Assembly: GCA_016208105.1 (NCBI GenBank)
Contig: JACQYS010000022.1
Location: 248,001 to 312,000 of the forward strand
DNA from: Desulfovibrio sp.
Lineage (GTDB): Bacteria > Desulfobacterota > Desulfovibrionia > Desulfovibrionales > Desulfovibrionaceae
DNA: 64,000 bases
Direction of reading: 5' to 3'
Every line of letters begins with the position of its first letter. Position 1 is the first letter of the stretch. The position numbers were made by a program, and so were the translations under genes. Below the pieces are notes generated by a model. That model did not search any database. It was not told where the DNA came from and was given only the letters and a program-made list of their open reading frames with translations. Of this stretch, positions 33,185-41,741 are shown piece after piece.

Positions 33185-34253
33185 CAAACACGGCGGCAAC
33201 CTGGCCCGGAGTGGGTTTGGGCACGGACTCTTCGAAAGATATGGCCATGGCCTCTTCTGATACTTCCACACGAGCAGGCCTGGGCCGTTGCCTGTAGCAG
33301 GTCTGGGCCAGCACCTGGCTTGGCCACGTGTTCGGATCAACAAGATAATTAACGTCTGTGGCATGGCAGCCGCGAGATTCGAGCCCTGATTTGGGGCCGA
33401 CGATCAGGGCGTTGTCGCCTTGGTGCTTGTCCAGCACGTACAAGGGCTCGCTCCAGGGGATGCCCAGGCCCTTGCGCTGGCCGATGGTATGGCGCCACAG
33501 TCCGTTATGACGGCCTATCTCCCGGCCGTCCGGCAGCCGCACCGGGCCGCTGCCGGAAAGGTGAATCCCCTGGGCTTCGAGAAAGGCCCGGTAGTCGTCG
33601 CCGGGAATGAAGCAGACCTCCTGGCTCTCCGAAGGCAGTGGAGGAGCAAGGTTGCGCTCCGCCAGGGCTGCGGGGACTGAGGCCTTGTGCCACTCGCCCA
33701 GCGGGAAAAGGGCTCGGCCCAGGGCGTGGCTGGGGGTGAGGGTCAAAAAATAGCTCTGGTCTTTGCCCGGGTCCGCTCCGCGATACAACCCCTGTCCCGG
33801 CGGAAGCTCCGTTGCACCATGTGTCTTGGGCGTTTTCCGAAGTGCTGAGACTGGCATGGAGGAAGGTCGAGTAGCGTTGCCAGGGAGCAGGCGAGCATAG
33901 TGGCCTGTGGCAATGCGGTCCGCGCCCAGGCGGGCGGCCTCCTCGTAAAGCAGGCCGAACTTCATGTCGCGGTTGCACCGGGCACAGGGGTTGGGGGTGG
34001 TTATGCCGCTGGCATAGGCCGCCGCGAAAGGATCGATCACAAGGCTTTTGAAAGCTTCCGAGAGGTCCACCGCGTGAAGGGGTACCCCCATTGATTCGCA
34101 CACGCCACGCAATGCATCAGCCAGCCGGAGTTGGCGCGTGTCTGGCTTAAGAAAATGCGCGTGCAGGGCGAGCACTTCGTGACCCGCTTCGCGCACCAGG
34201 GCCAGGGCCAACAGGCTGTCCATGCCCCCGGAAACCGCAACCGCTACAACCAT
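33144..34253 (-). CDS. mnmA: tRNA-specific 2-thiouridylase MnmA
   Basis: 369 residues from the ATG at 34253, with GGAGG 11-15 nt upstream. The PP-loop AVSGGMDSLLALAL, the catalytic pair NPCARCNRDMKFG and EVCFIPGDDYRAFL, and RHTIGQRKGLGI identify MnmA, which thiolates U34 of tRNA for Lys, Glu and Gln. Between TGHYARL and KDQSYFLT there are about 25-30 extra residues compared with E. coli MnmA. The 3' end overlaps the next gene's possible starts. The upstream frame extends to 34304 but without a better ribosome site. Confidence 0.93.
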   Translation of the reverse strand: MVVAVAVSGGMDSLLALALVREAGHEVLALHAHFLKPDTRQLRLADALRGVCESMGVPLHAVDLSEAFKSLVIDPFAAAYASGITTPNPCARCNRDMKFGLLYEEAARLGADRIATGHYARLLPGNATRPSSMPVSALRKTPKTHGATELPPGQGLYRGADPGKDQSYFLTLTPSHALGRALFPLGEWHKASVPAALAERNLAPPLPSESQEVCFIPGDDYRAFLEAQGIHLSGSGPVRLPDGREIGRHNGLWRHTIGQRKGLGIPWSEPLYVLDKHQGDNALIVGPKSGLESRGCHATDVNYLVDPNTWPSQVLAQTCYRQRPRPARVEVSEEAMAISFEESVPKPTPGQVAAVFDEHCRALAGGIIA

Positions 34254-34400
34254 CGATCCATTCCCTCCACCCGTATGAAGACGTGTTCGCAACCAGGCAA
34301 GCAATGGAAGACGCCAGCCCGGACGTCAAGAAGGAACCGTGCCGCGCTCGGATGGAAATCAGGACTCCGGGATGTGGAACATCCCCTGGCCGCTCAATCC

Positions 34401-34430
34401 AAAAAAGAGGGCCGGGATGTTCCGGCCCTC
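34401..34430 (-). terminator. Rho-independent terminator of ppsA
   Basis: A perfect 9-bp stem (34422-34430 with 34407-34415, arms GAGGGCCGG and CCGGCCCTC) with a 6-nt loop and six consecutive T on the minus strand, 8 nt after the ppsA stop codon. Confidence 0.92.
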
Positions 34431-34438
34431 GTGTGCGG

Positions 34439-36847
34439 TTATCTCCCCAGCCTCTTTTCCAGGTCGGACACGGCCAGCGTGGTCTTTATGACCGTATCCG
34501 GATTGAGCGACATGCTCTGGATGCCGCATTCCACGATGAACTCAGCGAATTCCGGGTAGTCCGACGGCGCCTGGCCGCAGATGCCGATGTACTTGCCCTT
34601 GGCGTTGCACACCTCGATCACCTGCTTGACCATCTTCTTAACAGCCGGGTTGCGCTCGTCGTAGACGTGGGCCACCAGCTCCGAGTCCCGGTCCACGCCG
34701 AGGATGAGCTGGGTCAGGTCGTTGGTGCCTATGGAGAAGCCGTCGAACACCTCCAGGAATTCCTCGGCCAGGATGACGTTGGACGGAATCTCGCACATGC
34801 CGATGACCTTCAGGCCGTTCTCGCCCTGCCGAAGCCCGTACCCGGCCATGGTGTCCACCACCTTGCGGGCCTCCTCCACGGTGCGCGGGAAGGGGATCAT
34901 GACCTCCAGGTTGGTAAGTCCCATGTCGTTTCGGATCTTCAATATGGCCCGGCATTCAAGGGCGAAGGCCTCCTTATAGGCGTCCGCGTAGTAGCGGCTG
35001 GCCCCGCGCCAGCCGATCATGGGGTTTTCCTCATGGGGCTCGAACTGCGACCCGCCAATAAGGTTGGCGTACTCGTTGGTCTTGAAGTCCGAGAGGCGAA
35101 CGATGACCGGTTTGGGATAAAAAGCCGCCGCTATCATGCCCACGCCCTCGGCCAGCTTGTCCACGAAGAACTGGGCCTTGTCGTCGTAGGTGGAGGTCAT
35201 CTCGTAGATGGTCTTCTTGACTTCCACATCGCTCAATTCTGAAAACTTGAGCAACGCAAGGGGGTGGATGCGGATGTAGGAGTTTATGATGAACTCCTCG
35301 CGGGCCAGGCCCACCCCGTCGTTTGGTATAAAGCTCTTTTCGAAGGCCTGTTCCGGCGCGGCCAGGTTCATGGTGATCTTGGTCTTGGGGCGCGGGATCT
35401 CGGCCAGGTTGAGCTCCTCCACTGCGAAATCCAGAAGTCCCTTGTAGACAAGGCCATCAGAGCCCAGGGAACAATCCACGGTTACAGGTTCACCGGCCGC
35501 GATCTTCTCCGTACCGCTTCCCGTGCCCACCACGCAGGGGATGCCGAGCTCCCGGGACACGATGGCCGCGTGGCAGGTGCGGCCGCCCCGGTTGGTGACG
35601 ATGGCCGAGGCGATCTTCATGATGGGCTCCCAGTCCGGGTCGGTCATGTCCGTGACCAGAACCTGGCCTTTCTGGAACTCTTTGATGTTGGCCGCCTCTT
35701 TTATCACGTGGGCCAAGCCGCTTCCGATCATCTCGCCCACGGCCTTGCCCTTGGCCACCACTTCGCCGGTTTGCTTCAGCACGAACTTTCGCAGGATGTT
35801 GGCGTCCTTCTGGGAATGCACGGTCTCAGGCCTGGCCTGCACGATGAAGAGCTCCCCGGTCAGGCCGTCCTTGGCCCATTCTATGTCCATGGGCTTGTGG
35901 GCGCCGGCCTTGGCCGAATAGTGGCCCTCGATGGTCACTGCCATGCGGGCCAGTTCCAGTATCTCCGGGTCGGAAACCACCAGCCTGCGTCTGTCGGCAA
36001 TGGGCACGTCCACGTTCTTGGTGGGGGATTTGGCGTCGTCGGTGTAGACCATCTTAATGGCCTTCTCGCCGGCTTTCTTCATGATGATGGGCTTGAACCC
36101 CTGGGCCAGCGTGGGCTTGAACACGTAGTACTCGTCCGGGCTCACCGCGCCCTGCACAACGTTCTCCCCCAGGCCCCAGGCGCCGGTGATGTACACGGCG
36201 TCCTTGAAGCCGGACTCGGTGTCTATGGAGAACATCACTCCCGAGCAGGCCAGGTCGGAGCGGACCATCTTCTGCACGCCGATGGACAGGGCGATGGCGA
36301 AATGGTCGAAGCCCTTGTCCACCCGGTAGGAGATGGCCCGGTTGGTGAAAAGCGACGCGAAGCACCGCTGGCAGGCTTCGATGAGCTCCTCCACCCCGTG
36401 GATGTTGAGATAGGTCTCCTGCTGCCCGGCGAAGGACGCGTCCGGCAGGTCCTCCGCCGTGGCCGAAGATCGCACGGCCACGTCGCAATTGGCACCGTAC
36501 TGTTTTTCCAGGTCAGCGTAGGCCGCCTCTATGGCTTGGCGCAGGTCGTCGGGGAAGCTCAGGGAGCGTATGAGGGCCCGGACCTTGCGGCCGCGCTGGG
36601 CAAGGTTCTCCATGTCGCTGGTGTTTAGGTCCGCCAGGATGTCCTTGATTTTTTGGGCCGCGTTGTTGTGGCCGAGCAGGCGTCGGTACGCCGCGGCGGT
36701 CACGGCGAATCCGTTGGGGACACGCACCCCCTTTTGCCCCAGCTCGCGGTACATTTCGCCAAGAGAGGCGTTTTTCCCTCCAACCAGAGGCACGTCTTCG
36801 ATGGTGAGCTGGTCGAACCAGAGGATGAGACTGTCGCTAGTGTCCAT
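34439..36847 (-). CDS. ppsA: Phosphoenolpyruvate synthase
   Basis: 802 residues, the standard length. The N-terminal ATP-grasp domain has VGGKNASLGEMYREL and AVRSSATAEDLPDASFAGQQ; the swivelling phosphohistidine domain has GGRTCHAAIVSRELGIP with the catalytic His; the C-terminal PEP domain has GFSIGTNDLTQLILGVDRDS and CGQAPSDYPEFAEFIV. It converts pyruvate and ATP to PEP, AMP and phosphate for gluconeogenesis from lactate, pyruvate or acetate. The ATG is preceded by AAGGAGG. Monocistronic, with its own terminator. Confidence 0.96.
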   Translation of the reverse strand: MDTSDSLILWFDQLTIEDVPLVGGKNASLGEMYRELGQKGVRVPNGFAVTAAAYRRLLGHNNAAQKIKDILADLNTSDMENLAQRGRKVRALIRSLSFPDDLRQAIEAAYADLEKQYGANCDVAVRSSATAEDLPDASFAGQQETYLNIHGVEELIEACQRCFASLFTNRAISYRVDKGFDHFAIALSIGVQKMVRSDLACSGVMFSIDTESGFKDAVYITGAWGLGENVVQGAVSPDEYYVFKPTLAQGFKPIIMKKAGEKAIKMVYTDDAKSPTKNVDVPIADRRRLVVSDPEILELARMAVTIEGHYSAKAGAHKPMDIEWAKDGLTGELFIVQARPETVHSQKDANILRKFVLKQTGEVVAKGKAVGEMIGSGLAHVIKEAANIKEFQKGQVLVTDMTDPDWEPIMKIASAIVTNRGGRTCHAAIVSRELGIPCVVGTGSGTEKIAAGEPVTVDCSLGSDGLVYKGLLDFAVEELNLAEIPRPKTKITMNLAAPEQAFEKSFIPNDGVGLAREEFIINSYIRIHPLALLKFSELSDVEVKKTIYEMTSTYDDKAQFFVDKLAEGVGMIAAAFYPKPVIVRLSDFKTNEYANLIGGSQFEPHEENPMIGWRGASRYYADAYKEAFALECRAILKIRNDMGLTNLEVMIPFPRTVEEARKVVDTMAGYGLRQGENGLKVIGMCEIPSNVILAEEFLEVFDGFSIGTNDLTQLILGVDRDSELVAHVYDERNPAVKKMVKQVIEVCNAKGKYIGICGQAPSDYPEFAEFIVECGIQSMSLNPDTVIKTTLAVSDLEKRLGR

Positions 36848-36968
36848 GGAGCCTCCTTCTGTGAGCCCGGTAAGATTCGGAGTCCAGGGTGAGAGACGGG
36901 CGCCACAAACCTTTCAGGGGAGTCTGGGAAATCTTATGACACGCTGAAAGTCAGGTAAAGATTTTGCC

Positions 36969-36996
36969 TAAAGTTTTTTCAAGAAAACCCCGATTG
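36969..36996 (+). promoter_or_regulatory. Sigma-28 (FliA)-type promoter before the FlxA-like gene
   Basis: TAAAGTTT (36969-36976) matches the sigma-28 -35 box exactly. CCCGATTG (36989-36996) matches the -10 box GCCGATAA at five of eight positions, with 12 nt between (consensus about 11). The predicted start is about 28 nt before the ATG of the next gene. Known flxA promoters in E. coli are FliA-dependent. Confidence 0.55.
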
Positions 36997-37030
36997 GAGA
37001 AAGAGTTTTCTCCAAACAAGGCGGGATACC

Positions 37031-37483
37031 ATGAGCATCTCCTCAGCGGCCTTGACCATAGGCGCGGCGTCGGCCACCAGCATTGGCACCCTGAAGACCG
37101 TCAATGCCTACGGAGCGGACACGTCGCAGGACGGCTCCACCAAGAGCCAGGGCGACACCATCACCATATCGGACGAAGCGAAAAAGCTGGCGAGCCAGTC
37201 CAGCGCGTCCTCTTCCAAGACCGATGCTTCCTCTTCGAGCGATTCCACCAGCACCCAGAACCAGATCGAATCGGTCAAACAGCAGATCAAGGACATCGAG
37301 AAACAGATTCAAAAACTCCAGAAAGAAGACCTGCCCGAGAAGGAAAAGCAACAGCAGATCCAGGCCCTTCAGAACGAGCTGATGCAGCTAAACGATGAGC
37401 TGGCCAAGCTGCAGAGCGGTTCTGGGGGGTCCTCCTCAGCTGGCGGAACCGCGGCCAAGGGATTCGCCAACAGCCTGACCTAG
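37031..37483 (+). CDS. FlxA-like family protein (coiled coil)
   Basis: 150 residues: a Ser/Thr/Ala-rich N-terminus, the segment DTITISDEAKKLASQS, then a coiled coil (QIESVKQQIKDIEKQIQKLQ and IQALQNELMQLNDELAKLQS) and a Ser/Gly tail. Overall layout and length match the protein at 940-1389, so they are paralogues. The sigma-28-type promoter upstream suggests flagellar-regulon expression. There is no signal peptide, and the function is unknown. The ATG at 37031 follows GGCGGGATACC, a weak ribosome site. Confidence 0.65.
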   Translation: MSISSAALTIGAASATSIGTLKTVNAYGADTSQDGSTKSQGDTITISDEAKKLASQSSASSSKTDASSSSDSTSTQNQIESVKQQIKDIEKQIQKLQKEDLPEKEKQQQIQALQNELMQLNDELAKLQSGSGGSSSAGGTAAKGFANSLT

Positions 37484-37512
37484 CGGACGCCGGGATCATA
37501 ATAAGCAGTGTG

Positions 37513-37540
37513 GAGGCGCGGTTTTTTCCGCGCCTCTTCA
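37513..37540. terminator. Hairpin between convergent FlxA-like and dgkA genes
   Basis: A perfect 9-bp stem (37513-37521 GAGGCGCGG with 37528-37536 CCGCGCCTC) has a loop of six T. It lies 30 nt after the FlxA-like stop and 2 nt after the dgkA stop; T-tracts are weak on both sides, so it may act as a bidirectional terminator or an RNA-stabilising end. Confidence 0.55.
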
Positions 37541-37885
37541 CGTTTCAGCCAGGAAGGCGATGAACACGGCCAGCGCCCCGACGCTCAGGATAAGCACAGC
37601 CCCTGCCGCGCAGTCCTTGGCGATTCCAACGGCTGGGTGCTCTTGGGGGCTCAGGTGGTCAAGGGTGTGCTCAAGAGCCGTGTTGAGAAGTTCGGCGGCA
37701 AGCACGGCAGCGCAGGTAAAAAGGAGTATGGCCCACCAGAGAGGCTCGGGCTGTTTCCATATGAGGACCAGGACCACGAAGAGGGTTGCCAGGCAGTGCG
37801 TGCGGAAGCTCGCCTCATATCGCCAGGCTTGAACGATTCCCTGGCAGGCGAAGAGGACGCGGCGGATGATGGAGAGTTGTTTCAT
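37538..37885 (-). CDS. dgkA: Diacylglycerol kinase
   Basis: 115 residues with three transmembrane helices and the DgkA signature ELLNTALEHTLDHLSPQEHP, followed by AKDCAAGAVLILS. It phosphorylates diacylglycerol (from membrane-derived oligosaccharide or LPS modification) to phosphatidate, or undecaprenol in the related UdpK branch; the sequence here fits the Gram-negative type, but the lipid substrate is inferred. Downstream of the 37925 gene on the same strand by 39 nt. Confidence 0.9.
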   Translation of the reverse strand: MKQLSIIRRVLFACQGIVQAWRYEASFRTHCLATLFVVLVLIWKQPEPLWWAILLFTCAAVLAAELLNTALEHTLDHLSPQEHPAVGIAKDCAAGAVLILSVGALAVFIAFLAET

Positions 37886-37924
37886 AACAGGCTTACGTGC
37901 GTGCGGGAGTTGTGCGCTTCAGTG

Positions 37925-38674
37925 CTACTGGCTAGACGATATGGCCATGACGATCTTGTCCAAGGTCCCGTCCTGGCGCATGGAGGACAACGCTTCGTTG
38001 AATGCCCCGAGAAGCTCGGACTTGTTCACTTGTTTGGAAAAAGCCAGATAGGTCGGCTTTTCTGTAAGTGGAGGCTCCAATGCGATGAACGCCCGGGTTG
38101 ATCCAAATCCGGACATACCGACTTCCCCGCTCTCCTTGATTGCCAGGACAGCGTCCAGGCGGTCATTTTTTAGTTTGGCCAGGTTCTGCGCATCGCTTTC
38201 CACTTCCTCCACGATAAAGAGTCCTTCAGCCTTGGCCTTGTCGAATTCATCACCGTAGGACCATCCCCTCAAGACGCCCAGACGTTTCCCTTTGAGGGAT
38301 TGAATCCCCAAAAACGGAAACAATTTGTTGGCAAGAACGATCACTTGCACCTTTTCCACAAAAAGGGCCTCGCTGAAGTCGAATTTTTCTGTGCGCTCAG
38401 CGGTCTTGTATATGCCGGCCACGCCCGCCTCCCCGATTTCCAGGGTGGCCAGGGCGCGTTTCCACGGTACGGCGGACACTTTTACCGGGAGTTTCATGCG
38501 TTCAAAGGCTTCGGTTATGATAGCCGGATAGATTCCCGAGGCTTTGCCCTCGGACGTAAGGAACATGAAGGGGGGATTGGCCGTATCCACCATGACCAGG
38601 ACGGGTTCGGCCGAGGTGGGGGCGGGCAGGCAGACAAGGACCAACAGGGCAAGGACAAGCAGGCGCGTTGGCAT
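37925..38674 (-). CDS. Periplasmic solute-binding protein (ABC transporter type 3 fold)
   Basis: 249 residues from the ATG at 38674 with AGGAGG upstream. A signal peptide (LLVLALLVLVCLPAPTSA) precedes an SBP_bac_3 domain (VMVDTANPPFMFLTSEGKAS and SLKGKRLGVLRGWSYGDEFD). No permease or ATPase lies nearby, as is common for stand-alone sensors of this family. It is more distantly related to the tandem pair at 47996-49812, sharing the FKRALAxLxxGxA-like segment as WKRALATLEIGEAGVAGIY. The ligand is unknown. Confidence 0.8.
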   Translation of the reverse strand: MPTRLLVLALLVLVCLPAPTSAEPVLVMVDTANPPFMFLTSEGKASGIYPAIITEAFERMKLPVKVSAVPWKRALATLEIGEAGVAGIYKTAERTEKFDFSEALFVEKVQVIVLANKLFPFLGIQSLKGKRLGVLRGWSYGDEFDKAKAEGLFIVEEVESDAQNLAKLKNDRLDAVLAIKESGEVGMSGFGSTRAFIALEPPLTEKPTYLAFSKQVNKSELLGAFNEALSSMRQDGTLDKIVMAISSSQ

Positions 38675-38739
38675 GGGGGCCTCCTGTACTCTGCCAGGCA
38701 AAGTACACCCGGGCCACGGTCAGGTAAAGCATGGTCCAC

Positions 38740-38774
38740 AAAAAAAAGCCCCTGGAGCGGCTGCTCCAAGGGCT
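38740..38774 (-). terminator. Rho-independent terminator of the rrf2-cydAB operon
   Basis: A 12-position stem with one mismatch (38763-38774 with 38747-38758) and a GGCT loop is followed on the minus strand by eight T. It is 25 nt after the cydB stop and, with T-runs on both sides, may also stop plus-strand transcription. Confidence 0.9.
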
Positions 38775-38798
38775 TTTGTCTCGAGGTTGTTCTTCTTT

Positions 38799-39827
38799 TT
38801 AGTACGCTTCGTCGTACTCCACGTCCTTCTCGGTCACCTTGTGGTTGAAGGTCTTGTACACCCAGGCCTGATACAGGATCACGATGGGCACGAAGGTCAG
38901 GGCCACCGTGAGCATGATCTTCAGGGTGAGCGGCGAGGATGAGCTGTTGGCGATGGTCATGGAGAAGGCCGGGTCGATGCTTGAGGGCAGAAGCACCGGG
39001 AACAGCCCGATGACCCCGAACAAGGCCACCCCGGCGATGGTCACGGCGCTGGCCACCCAGGCGGCGAACATGCGGCGCTGGCCGATGAACACCCGCTGCA
39101 TGAGAAGCCCACCCACGGGCAGCAGCACGATTATAAACAGCACCGGGTTGTCCAGGTAGTTCTTAAAGAGCGTGGTGGCCACGGCGGAGTACAGGAGGAA
39201 CAGCACCGCCACCAGCAGCAGGGCGGGCCAGATCTTTTCCGCAACCTTCACGGCCCTGTCGCGAAGCGCTCCTTCGGTTTTGCAGGAGAGATACAGTGCC
39301 CCGTGCATCAGGAAGGCGCACACGAACAGCACGCCGCCGCACAAACCGTAAGGATTGAGCAGAGTGAACAGGGTGCCCTGGTAGATGCCGTCCTTGGCGA
39401 TGGGAATGCCCTTGAAGATGTTGGCAAAGGCCACGCCCAAGAGAAGCGCCGGGAGGAAGCTGCCCAGGAAGTGGATGTTGTCCCAGAGTTTACGCCCGGC
39501 CTCCGACTCCATCTTGGAGCGGAACTCGAAGGAGATGCCCCGGAAGATGAGCGCGAACAGAAGCAGCATGAGCGCCGAGTACAGGGCAGAGAACATCACC
39601 GCGTATGTTCCTGGAAACGCGGCGAAGGTCACGCCGCCGGCGGTGATGAGCCAGACTTCGTTGCCGTCCCAGAAGGGGCCGACCGAGTTGAGAAGAATGC
39701 GTTTTTCCGTGTCGTTTTTGGCGATCACGGGCGAGAGCATGCCCACGCCCAGATCGAAGCCGTCCAGCACGAAGTAGACGGCCCATAACACGCCCCACAG
39801 CAGAAACCATATGGTTCCGAGTTCCAT
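38799..39827 (-). CDS. cydB: Cytochrome bd oxidase subunit II
   Basis: 342 residues, eight to nine membrane helices, starting WFLLWGVLWAVYFVLDGFDLGVGML, the CydB signature, with NEVWLITAGGVTFAAFPGTY following. CydB supports CydA in reducing oxygen with quinol in the inner membrane. It follows cydA by 16 nt. In a sulfate reducer this complex defends against or respires low oxygen. Confidence 0.96.
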   Translation of the reverse strand: MELGTIWFLLWGVLWAVYFVLDGFDLGVGMLSPVIAKNDTEKRILLNSVGPFWDGNEVWLITAGGVTFAAFPGTYAVMFSALYSALMLLLFALIFRGISFEFRSKMESEAGRKLWDNIHFLGSFLPALLLGVAFANIFKGIPIAKDGIYQGTLFTLLNPYGLCGGVLFVCAFLMHGALYLSCKTEGALRDRAVKVAEKIWPALLLVAVLFLLYSAVATTLFKNYLDNPVLFIIVLLPVGGLLMQRVFIGQRRMFAAWVASAVTIAGVALFGVIGLFPVLLPSSIDPAFSMTIANSSSSPLTLKIMLTVALTFVPIVILYQAWVYKTFNHKVTEKDVEYDEAY

Positions 39828-39843
39828 GTCCGTTCCCTCCGTG

Positions 39844-41145
39844 TTAGTGGACCGGGCCCTTCTTGGCGTATTTCACCAGAAGGTAGATGTCGATGGCGCC
39901 CAGGAAGGCGTACACGATAATAAATGCCGCCAGCGAGATGGCCACCTGGGAGGGGTCCACCGGTGACACGGCGTCCTTGGTGCGCATGAGCCCATGCACG
40001 ATCCAGGGCTGGCGTCCCACTTCGGCCACGGCCCAGCCGCAGTCTATGGCGATGTACGGCAGCGGAATGGCTAAGATCATGGCCTTTAAGTACAGCGGGT
40101 ATTCCGTCAGCCTCTTGAGCTTCAACCAGCCGAAGATGGCCAGGAGCGGGAAGATGGTGCCAAGCGCCACCATGATGCGGAAGGCCCAGAAGGTGATGGT
40201 CACGGGCGGCCGGTCTTCGGGCTTGAAGTCGAGCAGGCCCTTCACCTCCGCGTTGATGTCGTTGTAGGCGATGAAGGAAAGTCCGCCCGGAATTGGCAGG
40301 GCTTCAACCGCGTTTTTCTGATTGGCTTCGTCTGGTATGAGCAGGAGGTGGATGGGGGCGCGCTTTTCGGTCTTCCACTGCGCTTCCAGGGCCGCGAGCT
40401 TCGCGGGCTGGAGCTTGGCCACCAGGTTGCCCTGGGCATGGCCGGCCAGGGCCACGGCCACGGAGAAGATAAGGCCGAACACGGCGCCGTACTTGAAGGA
40501 ACGGGTGAAGAAATCCACTTCGTTCTTGCGCAGCAGGTGCCAGGCGGAAACGCCCATCACGAAAAAGCCCGACAGCATGGCCGCAGCCGTGAGCACGTGG
40601 GCGAACTCGCCCCAGGCGTAGGGGTTGGTGATAAGCGCCCAGAAGTCGTCCAGTTCGGCCCTGCCGTTTCGCATCACGTATCCCAGCGGGTTCTGCATGA
40701 AGCCGTTGGCGATGATGATCCACAGGGCGGAAAGGTTCCCGGCGATGGCCACCATCCAGATGGCTGCGGCGTGCATTTTCTTTGAGAGTTTATCCCAGCC
40801 GAAGACCCACACCCCGACCATGGTGGACTCCAAAAAGAAGGCCACGGAGGCTTCGATGGCCAGAAGCGGGCCGAAGATGTCGCCCACATAGGCCGAGTAG
40901 CGCGACCAGTTGGTGCCGAACTGGAATTCCAAGGTTATGCCCGTGACGATGCCGAGCGCGAAGTTGATGAGAAAAAGTTTGCCCCAGAATTTCGCCATCC
41001 TCTTGTAGATTTCATCTCCGCTGCGGACGTATTTGGTCTCCATGAGGGCCACGATGATGGAGAGCCCAAGGGTCAGCGGAACGAAGATGAAGTGGAAGAA
41101 GGTGGCTGCGGCAAATTGCAAACGGGAAAGCATCAAGGTGTCCAT
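39844..41145 (-). CDS. cydA: Cytochrome bd oxidase subunit I (short Q-loop type)
   Basis: 433 residues, shorter than E. coli CydA (522), consistent with the short Q-loop group. Haem ligands are visible: a His in LQFAAATFFHFIFVPLTLGL, a His in the AWHLLRKNE segment and a Met in the later membrane region; the GLSFIAYNDINAEVKGL segment lies in the quinol loop. It accepts electrons from menaquinol, reduces oxygen to water and contributes to proton-motive force. It is preceded by an Rrf2-type regulator gene with a 33-nt gap on the same strand. Confidence 0.95.
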   Translation of the reverse strand: MDTLMLSRLQFAAATFFHFIFVPLTLGLSIIVALMETKYVRSGDEIYKRMAKFWGKLFLINFALGIVTGITLEFQFGTNWSRYSAYVGDIFGPLLAIEASVAFFLESTMVGVWVFGWDKLSKKMHAAAIWMVAIAGNLSALWIIIANGFMQNPLGYVMRNGRAELDDFWALITNPYAWGEFAHVLTAAAMLSGFFVMGVSAWHLLRKNEVDFFTRSFKYGAVFGLIFSVAVALAGHAQGNLVAKLQPAKLAALEAQWKTEKRAPIHLLLIPDEANQKNAVEALPIPGGLSFIAYNDINAEVKGLLDFKPEDRPPVTITFWAFRIMVALGTIFPLLAIFGWLKLKRLTEYPLYLKAMILAIPLPYIAIDCGWAVAEVGRQPWIVHGLMRTKDAVSPVDPSQVAISLAAFIIVYAFLGAIDIYLLVKYAKKGPVH

Positions 41146-41178
41146 GCGCCTTCTCTCCTGTGCCTGGCCAGTTAGAGG

Positions 41179-41637
41179 TTAAGGCAGACGGGCCGCCGGA
41201 ACTCGCCGCTTAAGAGCGGCGCGTTCCGGGCAGACGTCCGCCCGGGCGAGCTCTTCGAAGCTCGCGGAGTTAAGTGTCTCCCTGAACTGGTCCCGGGCTT
41301 TTTCCCACACCTTGTGGACCGCGCAGAAGGAGCTTCGGCCGCAGTCCTGGGGGCGGGAAAGGCACTCGTTGACCAAAATTTCACCATCGATAGCTTCCAC
41401 CACCATTAGCAGAGAAATTTGGCTAGGGGGAAGCGCCAATTCGTAGCCGCCATGAGCCCCTTGCCGCACAACCAGAACACCGGATTTGGCCAGCCCCTGG
41501 GCTATCTTGCCCAAAAAAGCCATGGGTATGTCCATGGTCTGGGCCACTTCGCGGCGGCTCACAGTCTGGCCGAACGGATGTTTGGCCAGGTAGAGCACAC
41601 AGCGGATGGCGTATTCAGCGGCGCGGGTCAGTCTCAT
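41179..41637 (-). CDS. Rrf2-family transcriptional regulator with probable Fe-S ligands
   Basis: 152 residues. A winged helix-turn-helix (TVSRREVAQTMDIPMAFLGK) is followed by a dimerisation helix and a cysteine set Cys92-X6-Cys99-X5-Cys105-X2-His108, which parallels the Cys-Cys-Cys-His ligands of IscR, so a [2Fe-2S] cluster and redox, oxygen or NO sensing are likely. It is the first gene of the unit with cydA and cydB. An inverted repeat covering its own promoter (41672-41688) suggests autoregulation and joint control of cydAB. Confidence 0.9.
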   Translation of the reverse strand: MRLTRAAEYAIRCVLYLAKHPFGQTVSRREVAQTMDIPMAFLGKIAQGLAKSGVLVVRQGAHGGYELALPPSQISLLMVVEAIDGEILVNECLSRPQDCGRSSFCAVHKVWEKARDQFRETLNSASFEELARADVCPERAALKRRVPAARLP

Positions 41638-41671
41638 GGCTACCTACAACAGGGATAATTAAGAGCTGATT

Positions 41672-41703
41672 TGTCCTATATGTGGACACGCCGAAGCTGT
41701 CAA
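41672..41703 (-). promoter_or_regulatory. Sigma-70 promoter with overlapping inverted-repeat operator of rrf2-cydAB
   Basis: Minus strand: a perfect -35 TTGACA (41703-41698), a 17-nt spacer and -10 TATAGG (41680-41675). The inverted repeat GGACA-N7... read on the plus strand as TGTCC (41672-41676), N7, GGACA (41684-41688), covers the -10 box. The position, 35 nt before the ATG of the Rrf2 regulator, is typical of an autorepressed operator. Confidence 0.7.
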
Positions 41704-41741
41704 CACGGTCAGATAAAAAAATGAGCAACGAGGGAAAAAAC

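Noticed and set aside
35264-36628. 454-codon plus-strand open frame opposite ppsA
   Set aside because: Antisense shadow of a well-supported enzyme gene; no recognisable motif and a His/Gly-rich composition typical of such shadows.
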